Positions 1 to 5,900 of a DNA stretch of 5,947 nucleotides are shown in pieces. Both the position numbers and the translations under genes were made by a program. Each line of letters opens with the position of its first letter. Positions within the stretch are counted from its first letter, which is position 1. A model generated the notes under the pieces. It saw only the letters and a program-made list of their open reading frames with translations. It searched no databases and was not told the DNA's origin. The stretch is from Planctomycetaceae bacterium (GTDB lineage: Bacteria > Planctomycetota > Planctomycetia > Planctomycetales > Planctomycetaceae), in contig DLVV01000382.1 of NCBI GenBank assembly GCA_003445035.1, positions 1 to 5,947 on the forward strand, given 5' to 3'.

Positions 1-1062
1 GTTGCGGGCGTCCTGCCAGAAGATTCCGATCTTGCCGGTCATCGGGTCGACGGCCAGCCAAGAGTGAATCTGGCTGTTGACACCGGTGTCGTCGTTGATC
101 CGGGTTGGTGCTGTCCACGTGTTGCCATTGTTGTCGGACGTGATCACGAAGACGTCCAGGTTGTCGTGGTCGACTGTGTTGTTGACGCCGGAATCCGGAT
201 TTCCATCCAGATCACCCTGGTCGACGAATGCCAGGTAGAGTCGTCCTCGGTTCGGGCCTGTGCTCAGATCATATTCCAGTGAGATCGTCGACAAGAATTT
301 GCGATCTGGTTGGACGGGGAGGAGATAAACATCACCGAGGGACTCGTCGTTGAAGGGGTTGACGTTGGTAGTCCACGCCGTGCGGTCGGTGCCCCAACTC
401 TGTCCACCGTCTGTCGAAATGTCACATTCAATCGGGGCTTCACCGACGGTCGTCCCAAAGTCGACCCAACAGTTGGTGACAACACCGTTGGGACCGACAG
501 CGACCGTGGAGTCGATCTTTCCGCCCCCGTCACTGACGTCAACCATTGGCGACCAGTTGATGCCGTCGGTCGATTGGGCAATCTCGATAGTGTTGAGACG
601 ATGCCATGTCGTGTAGAACACATCCTGTGACGGGTTGTTGTGGTCCGGGCCGACCGAGATCCACAATTTGTCATCGTTGTTGTCACCCGAGGTGATCACG
701 CCAGCGGTCCAGGTCAGTCCCCCGTCGCTCGAAAATGCGGAGGCGAGGTTCAAGAGCGGGGCGCCAGTGGTTTGGTCCAGGTTGGCGTAGGTCATGTGAC
801 CGTAAACCGCGTTACCGAAGCGGTCGAAGGTGATCGTCGGGTCGCCGGCACTTTCGGTCTGGCCAACCGGGTTGGGGATCACCACTCGCTGCCAGCTCGT
901 GCCCCCATTGCTGGTCACCCACACCGCGTCACGTCCGTTGGTGGTTGAGATACTGGCGGTGTCGATCGGGGCGACTATGATGTTCTGGTCGTTGATCGGA
1001 TTGACCGCGAGAGCAATTTCGGTGTGCCCGCCGGCTTTCCGGGTCACGTTGACGGTTGTTCC
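1..1062 (-). other. Sialidase/BNR-like propeller region with Asp-boxes (left gene, residue 495 to edge)
   Basis: Asp-box-like turns (S-x-D-x-G-x-[TS]-W) recur: TSNGGTSW (residues 544-551), SSDGGLTW (605-612), STDGINW (658-664, one residue short), STDGGQSW (710-717) and SDNNGNTW (803-810). Each is preceded by a hydrophobic strand, as in the blades of six-bladed sialidase-like propellers. LAVNP near its start and LAVDP near the edge are typical blade phrases. The Asp-box is a structural turn and does not by itself show hydrolase activity. The catalytic Arg triad, Tyr/Glu pair and Asp of true sialidases are not recognised here. Confidence 0.8.
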
Positions 1063-2544
1063 GACCTGGGTGGGCGGTTCGTCGTCGATGATCCGGCCTT
1101 CTCCGGTGTCGTCGAAGAGCTTAGCCCCGACGGCATTGGACAGCTTCAGGTAGAAGATCTCGTCGGACTCGGCCAACCCGTCGCCGAAGACCGTGATGTC
1201 GATGGTGCGAGTGGAGGTGCCCGGCTGGAAGATCAATGTTCCGGTCACCGGCAGGTAGTCGGCTCCGGCCGTGGCGGTGTTGTCCTGGCTGGTGTAGTCG
1301 ATGGTGGCCGGTGAGGTGATCGAACCGGTCAGGGTAACGGTGAAGGTGAGGAGCGAGGTTTCACCGGCACTGCCTTCGACGTCCAGTTGGACATCGTCCA
1401 CGGTGAAGAAGTTGCCGCGGGAGTCGATCAGGTCGCGGCCGGTTCCACCGTTGATCAGGTCGTCGCCGGTGTCGTCGAACAGAAAGTCGTTGCCGCCCTG
1501 TCCGTGGATCGTGTCATCGCCGTCGTTGCCGGTGGCGGTGTCGTTGCCGTGGCCGCCGAAGATCGTGTCGTCGCCGAGACCGGCATCCAGGGAATCGTTG
1601 TCGCGCTGGCCGTTGAGCTTGTCGTTGCCCATCTCGCCCAGCAGCGTGTCGCTGTCGTGGCCACCGACCAGCAGGTCGTCGCCTGTTCCGCCCTCGAGGT
1701 AATCTTCACCCGTGTTGCCCAGTGCCGTGTCGTCACCGGTGCCGCCGATCAGCGTGTCGGACTGGATTCCACCGGTGAGGCTGTCGTCTCCGGGACCGCC
1801 GGAAATCGAATCGTGACCGTCGCCGCCGTTGAGCGAGTCGTTGTCGTTTCCGCCCAGGAGCGTGTCATGACCATGCCCCCCGTCGATGCTGTCGTTGCCG
1901 TCGTCTCCCATGAGACTGTCGCGGCCGTTTCCACCCGAGAGCGTGTCGACGCCGTTTTCACCCCGCAGCGTGTCCTGGCCGTCTTCACCGATGAGGTTGT
2001 CGTTGCCCGCGCCACCCGAGAGGTTGTCGTTGCCGTCTCCGCCGTCGATGTGATTATTGCCGGTGCCGCCGCGGATGACATCATCGCCGTCACCGCCAAG
2101 GATCACGTCGTCCAGGTCGGTGCTGCCGTCGATCGTGTCCTGGCCGTCACTGCCGTTGATGCTGATAGTGATCGGATCCCCGGTGCCGGGATCGGTGTGG
2201 CTGAAGATCGCCGAACGGACATCGATGAGGTCGATGACATTGTCGCCGTCTCCTCCGATGACCTCGATTTGCTCGACATCGGCGGCGAGCACCTGTGGCA
2301 GGTTCGTGTCGATTTCGCCATCGACTTCAACAACCGCATTCAATGTCGTGTCGGTCGTGATTCGGATCGATTCCCCCGACGTGGCCGTGACGCTCAGCAG
2401 TCCGTTGACGAACAACGAGGTCACCGAGAGCAGGGTCCGATCTTCCAGCGCCTCGACATTTCGAGAAGCGGATTGCCAGCGACGGCGCGAGCCGGTCGAG
2501 GCGAGTCGGTTACGAAGTGAGTCGATCCAGGAAGTCAATCGCAT
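1..2544 (-). CDS. Large exported RTX / Calx-beta / Asp-box propeller protein, planctomycete type (3' end outside window)
   Basis: The frame is open for 848 codons from ATG at 2544 to the window edge, with no stop, so the C-terminus is missing. Order of parts: basic leader with LEDRTLLS at residues 33-40; a conserved linker (41 to about 129); RTX nonapeptides (about 130-377); a Calx-beta domain (about 381-491, ending IIDDEPP); then a sialidase/BNR-like propeller (from about 495) with Asp-boxes such as SSDGGLTW (605-612) and STDGGQSW (710-717). The start is supported by GAGGAG five bases upstream and by the match of RLTSWIDSL to the divergent neighbour's RITSWIDSL. The frame stays open upstream to a stop at 2758-2760 and has another ATG at 2700, but that 52-residue extension is Gly-rich and unmatched in the neighbour. 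I see only two cysteines, C692 and C707. Likely role, inferred: a calcium-dependent cell-surface or secreted binding protein. A glycan target is possible, but no sialidase catalytic residues are identified, so enzyme activity is not claimed. Confidence 0.93.
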   Translation of the reverse strand, partial: MRLTSWIDSLRNRLASTGSRRRWQSASRNVEALEDRTLLSVTSLFVNGLLSVTATSGESIRITTDTTLNAVVEVDGEIDTNLPQVLAADVEQIEVIGGDGDNVIDLIDVRSAIFSHTDPGTGDPITISINGSDGQDTIDGSTDLDDVILGGDGDDVIRGGTGNNHIDGGDGNDNLSGGAGNDNLIGEDGQDTLRGENGVDTLSGGNGRDSLMGDDGNDSIDGGHGHDTLLGGNDNDSLNGGDGHDSISGGPGDDSLTGGIQSDTLIGGTGDDTALGNTGEDYLEGGTGDDLLVGGHDSDTLLGEMGNDKLNGQRDNDSLDAGLGDDTIFGGHGNDTATGNDGDDTIHGQGGNDFLFDDTGDDLINGGTGRDLIDSRGNFFTVDDVQLDVEGSAGETSLLTFTVTLTGSITSPATIDYTSQDNTATAGADYLPVTGTLIFQPGTSTRTIDITVFGDGLAESDEIFYLKLSNAVGAKLFDDTGEGRIIDDEPPTQVGTTVNVTRKAGGHTEIALAVNPINDQNIIVAPIDTASISTTNGRDAVWVTSNGGTSWQRVVIPNPVGQTESAGDPTITFDRFGNAVYGHMTYANLDQTTGAPLLNLASAFSSDGGLTWTAGVITSGDNNDDKLWISVGPDHNNPSQDVFYTTWHRLNTIEIAQSTDGINWSPMVDVSDGGGKIDSTVAVGPNGVVTNCWVDFGTTVGEAPIECDISTDGGQSWGTDRTAWTTNVNPFNDESLGDVYLLPVQPDRKFLSTISLEYDLSTGPNRGRLYLAFVDQGDLDGNPDSGVNNTVDHDNLDVFVITSDNNGNTWTAPTRINDDTGVNSQIHSWLAVDPMTGKIGIFWQDARN
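1072..1404 (-). other. Calx-beta domain (left gene, residues about 381-491)
   Basis: The segment begins VDDVQLDVEGSAGE, continues with FTVTLTG, the TATAGADY phrase and GTLIFQPG, then DGLAESDEIFYLKLSN, and ends IIDDE. The order D-x-E-G...ATAGxDY...F-x-PG...DxxxExdE-x-[FL]-x-[LV]-x-L...I-x-[DN]-D is the usual Calx-beta pattern. These domains are beta-sandwiches that often bind calcium and are common in bacterial surface adhesins. Here it joins the RTX roll to the propeller. Confidence 0.9.
1414..2157 (-). repeat. RTX (GGxGxDxLx) calcium-binding nonapeptide array, left gene
   Basis: Residues about 130-377 are nearly continuous nonapeptides such as GGDGDDVIR, GGAGNDNLI, GGHGHDTLL and GGTGDDLLV, which is 27-base periodicity in DNA. 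RTX repeats fold into a parallel beta-roll that binds one calcium per turn and typically order only in the calcium-rich medium outside the cell. Some units are weakened, for example GGIQSDTLI and NGQRDNDSL. One further unit, GGDGDNVID, lies upstream in the linker. The block GGHGHDTLLGGN (222-233) recurs exactly in the divergent gene's array. Confidence 0.93.
2425..2448 (-). other. LEDRTLLS planctomycete N-terminal signature (left gene)
   Basis: Residues 33-40 read LEDRTLLS after an Arg-rich stretch (SRRRW, SASRN). Motifs of this LEPR-x-LL type sit near the start of many large exported planctomycete proteins and are thought to belong to a lineage-specific export or anchoring leader. No classical hydrophobic signal peptide is visible ahead of it. 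The following residues SVTSLF-x-NG are shared with the divergent gene. Confidence 0.85.
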
Positions 2545-2549
2545 GGTGG

Positions 2550-2555
2550 CTCCTC
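2550..2555 (-). promoter_or_regulatory. Ribosome binding site of the left gene
   Basis: On the minus strand GAGGAG precedes ATG 2544 with a five-base gap (CCACC). It supports this start over the in-frame ATG at 2700. An inverted repeat TCGCCC/GGGCGA (2554-2559 and 2565-2570) overlaps its upstream edge. Confidence 0.7.
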
Positions 2556-2631
2556 GCCCATCGGGGGCGATTGGTCCGTTATCTCTTTCGCAGGCAGCCC
2601 AACCTTCGAGGTCGACGCTACTTGCCTGCTT

Positions 2632-2702
2632 TTTCCATGGTAGGGATTCGCCAAGACCGTTCGCAAACAGAATCCGGCCCCCTCCCCCCCCGCTTTCCAT
2701 GG
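2632..2702. repeat. Pair of TTTCCATGG direct repeats in the intergenic region
   Basis: TTTCCATGG occurs at 2632-2640 and 2694-2702, 62 bases apart, each preceded by a T-containing GCT context and each containing the palindrome CCATGG. The second copy follows the C-rich tract. They could be regulator sites or chance. Confidence 0.3.
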
Positions 2703-2896
2703 ATTGGCCTCTCGATGACCGGACAACCCCAACGACCGTTCCGGCCGGGCTCAATCGTCACAATCGCACGGAAAAATGCGGTTCCCGAGAAGCGGTCTTC
2801 CTTTTGGTCCCCCTCCGCGGCCTAGATTTGAGGGATACCGTTAGTCCTTGCCTGGACCCCCAAGTCCGGGCTTAGTGGCCTATTTTCCGGGCCCTT

Positions 2897-2901
2897 GGGA
2901 G
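2897..2901 (+). promoter_or_regulatory. Ribosome binding site of the right gene
   Basis: GGGAG lies eight bases before GTG 2910, a good spacing. For the alternative GTG 2901 the site would overlap the start codon, so it decides in favour of 2910. Confidence 0.65.
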
Positions 2902-2909
2902 TGAGAGCC

Positions 2910-5900
2910 GTGCGCATCACATCTTGGATCGACAGCCTGACACATCGTTGGCAGCGAACGCGGAGTCTCCGCCGGGCCGCCCGACTGGCTCATTCGGGCC
3001 GTGCAGCACATGCTGCGCGAGCCGCTGAAGTGCTCGAGGACCGGACCCTGCTCTCGGTCACCTCGCTGTTCTTCAACGGGGACCTGACCGTCCTTTCGGA
3101 CGCCGATGACGCCATAGTGATCCGCGAGGATCCGTTGCAGGTCGGTCGCGTCGAGGTCCTGGTCGGCACCACCGTCGGGGGAACGCTCACTTACACGCCC
3201 GACACAAGCATCGGCGTCCTGGATGCCAGTACGGTCGAGACGATCCTGGTCGGAGGCGGTGATGGGGCCAACATCATCGATCTCGGTGACGGGCAGGGTC
3301 TGGGGGGAGTCGACACCACGATATGGACGAGCCTGGTGGGGGTGACCATCGAGGGTGGCAACGGCAATGACACGATCACCGGGACGATCAACTTCTCTGA
3401 CATGATTGATGCCGGCGACGGCAATGACCTGGTCACCGTGGGGTCAGCAGGTGTGACGGTCGACGGTGGTGACGGCAATGACACGTTGACCGGTGGCGTC
3501 GGGGCCGACGTGATGTTCGGTGGTGACGGCAACGACGAGATCGATGGTCTGACTGGTGCCGATACGATCGACGCCGGTGACGGACACGACCGGGTTGACG
3601 GCGGGGACGAACCGGCCGGTATCGGTGACTCGATCATCGGCGGCCACGGGCATGACACTCTGTTGGGTGGCAACGGCGACGACTGGATCAACGGCAAGAG
3701 TGGGGACGATTCGGTTTCCGGCGGCAACGGGTCCGACGTGATGCACGGCGGTTCGGGTCGCGACCAGATGGAAGGTGGCGCCGGCGACGACACGATCAAC
3801 GGTCACGGGTACAGCGACACGATTCTCGGCAACGGCGGGTCGGACCGGATCAACGGTCACTGGGGCCACGACTTCCTTGATGGTGACGATGCCAGTGGCG
3901 GTGCCACGGCCGGAAACGACACCCTGTTGGGAGGAGCCGGCCGCGACACGCTGCTGGGCAATCTCGGTGACGACCTGCTCAGGGGCCAGGGCGGCCGTGA
4001 CACGCTGGTCGGTGGCCAGGGACTGGACAAGCTGGATGGCGGAGGCAGCCACGACCTGTTGCGAGGCTTCCAGCAGCAGGTCGTCTTCCTGGATTTCGAC
4101 AGCGAGACCGATTCGCAGACCGAGCATGCCTACACGGCCAGCCAACGGGCCGCGATCCGGGACAACCTGGCGACCGACTTCGCCGCGTTCGACCTCGACT
4201 TCACTCTCGAACGGCCCGACACCAGTAGCCTCTATCTGCAGGACGGTGCCTTCGTCGAAATCGTCTTCAACGACACGCTGGCGTCCAGCGGACCGGGGAT
4301 TGCCGGTTCCGGTGAGTCCTCCGATTACGATTTCCGCAACCTGGATCTGGGTGGACGGGTTGCGATCGACGTGCTGGGCTCGGCGGGCCTGGTCGGTGGA
4401 AGCGGACAACCCGCAGCCACCAGCGACAACATCATCGCCGCCAGTTCGTACGTGGCTGCTCACCAGTTGGGTTACCTGATGGGGCTGCGCGATGTGGATT
4501 CCTTCGGTTCGCTTTCTGCGAGCACGGGAATCACCGATCCTCCGGGTGCGACCGCCTTCAATCCCGCCTTTCCCGGCCCCGCCAATGCCACCGAGACGGC
4601 CAGCCACATCATGGCATCACCGGGCCTGCTGGGTGGGCCCATCGACTTCACCGCCGATTTGTTCCTCAGTGAACGGTCGGCGATCAAATTGGCCTTCAAC
4701 GAGGCCGGCCTGTCGATCGGCGAGATGTCCGGTGCGCACGACACGCTGAGTGCCGGCGGTTCACAGCAGATCACCCTCAGGGCCCTGGGTGTTCCCAATA
4801 CGCTCGAGTCGGGTTTGAATTCCGGAAAAATTCTCAACGTCGAAGCCGCCGCGGTTATCGGTGGGTCAATCGGTGCGGCCGGCGAGATCGATGTCTACTC
4901 GTTCGAGGGCGTCGGCGGCCAGGTGGTTTCGATCGAGGTCTTTTCCGACTGGCTCTCTCGGCTCAGCGACCCCATCGACACGATCGTGCGGGTCTATAAC
5001 TCGTCCGGGACTCCGGTGCCGTATCACAGCAGCGACACGTCCTCGACGGACATCGCCGTCAACGACAACTTCGACGATGGCAGCGGCCAGCCGACGACCG
5101 ATCCGATCTTGATCAACCTCACGTTGCCGACCACCGGTAACTTTTCGGACACCTATTTCGTCGAGATCGCCGAGCCTCCGATTCGTGGTCTGTTTGGACT
5201 TTCGACCGATGGCAGCGACCAGGTGATCGAACTTGATCCTCGGACCGGGATTGAACTGAACCGGTTCGACTTGCCGGCGGGCGAGTCCGAATCGGGCCAG
5301 GCGGCCCTGGCATTCGACGGTGCCGGTGATCGCGTGTTCTTCATGAACGGCGACCAGGACGTGCTGTTTGAACTCGACCCCGACGACGGGACGGTCATTG
5401 ACAGTGATACGGTTGTCTCGCCGATCGCCTCCAGCCCGGGATCCTACGACGGACTGGCCTACTACAACGACAGGCTGTACATCCTCGATGTGCAGGCCGA
5501 GACGGTGCAGGGGCAGGCTGAGGATCAGAACGCCGAACCTCCGATTTTTCAGATTTTGGATGCTCCGGAGATCTTGATCTTCGACCCGTCCAGTGATCTG
5601 GTCGTCGACTTCCTGAACCTGGTCGGGACCGGTGAGGGGACCAAGCCGGCAGCCAACGGTGCCGGGACATTCGGCAACATCACAGGCGGCCTGGCGGCGA
5701 TCGCACCCAACGGTGCGGTACCTCGTCTGCTGCTGCTCGATCAACGGGGAGCGACCGTTCACGAGATTGATCCCGCCAGTGGAACCTCGACAGTCAACTA
5801 CAGCCCGCTGGGAGGTGGTGCGGGGACCTACGACGCTGTCGGTGGATATGCGGGCCAGGTGTGGCTGGGAACAGGGACCGGTGGTACGAACCGGGTCGAG

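Larger units (their letters stand above)
2545..2909. promoter_or_regulatory. Divergent intergenic region (365 bases) between the two large genes
   Basis: This is the only non-coding stretch. It must hold the promoters of both genes, but I see no convincing -35/-10 pair on either strand. Visible elements are two copies of TTTCCATGG, two copies of GACCGTTC (2655-2662, 2734-2741), a C-rich tract ending in eight C (2684-2691), two copies of TCCGGGC (2865-2871, 2886-2892), and short inverted repeats near both ribosome binding sites. No tRNA or conserved small RNA is recognised. Confidence 0.7.

Noticed and set aside
264..686. A Thr/Arg-rich minus-strand open frame
   Set aside because: It is out of frame within the propeller region of the left gene, whose reading frame carries the Asp-boxes.
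1387..2520. A 377-codon open frame on the plus strand, rich in Val/Ala repeats
   Set aside because: It lies antisense to the left gene's RTX and Calx-beta region. Its repetitive VVAxVA text is the reverse reading of GGxGxD codons, and it has no recognisable domain.
2545..2700. In-frame upstream start (ATG 2700) for the left gene
   Set aside because: The 52 extra residues are Gly-rich and have no counterpart in the paralogue. ATG 2544 has a good ribosome binding site and aligns with the neighbour's start.
2057..2875. A plus-strand open frame running through the left gene's 5' end and the intergenic region
   Set aside because: It is low-complexity (Ser/Pro/Arg-rich), mostly antisense to the better-supported left gene, and has no matching features.
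1414..4067. Regular short repeats suggestive of a CRISPR array or minisatellite
   Set aside because: The period is 27 bases, in frame, and encodes RTX nonapeptides with variable codons. There are no constant repeats separated by unique spacers.
3444..4607. A 387-codon open frame on the minus strand inside the right gene
   Set aside because: It is antisense to the RTX and metzincin-like segments. It is a shadow caused by codon bias and repetition, while the sense strand shows clear domains.
4071..4709. Annotation as an active zinc metalloprotease
   Set aside because: The catalytic Glu and two of the three zinc-binding His residues are replaced, so only a metzincin-like fold is claimed.
4866..5762. 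A 298-codon open frame on the minus strand
   Set aside because: It is antisense to the PPC and propeller-like region, with no domain pattern of its own.
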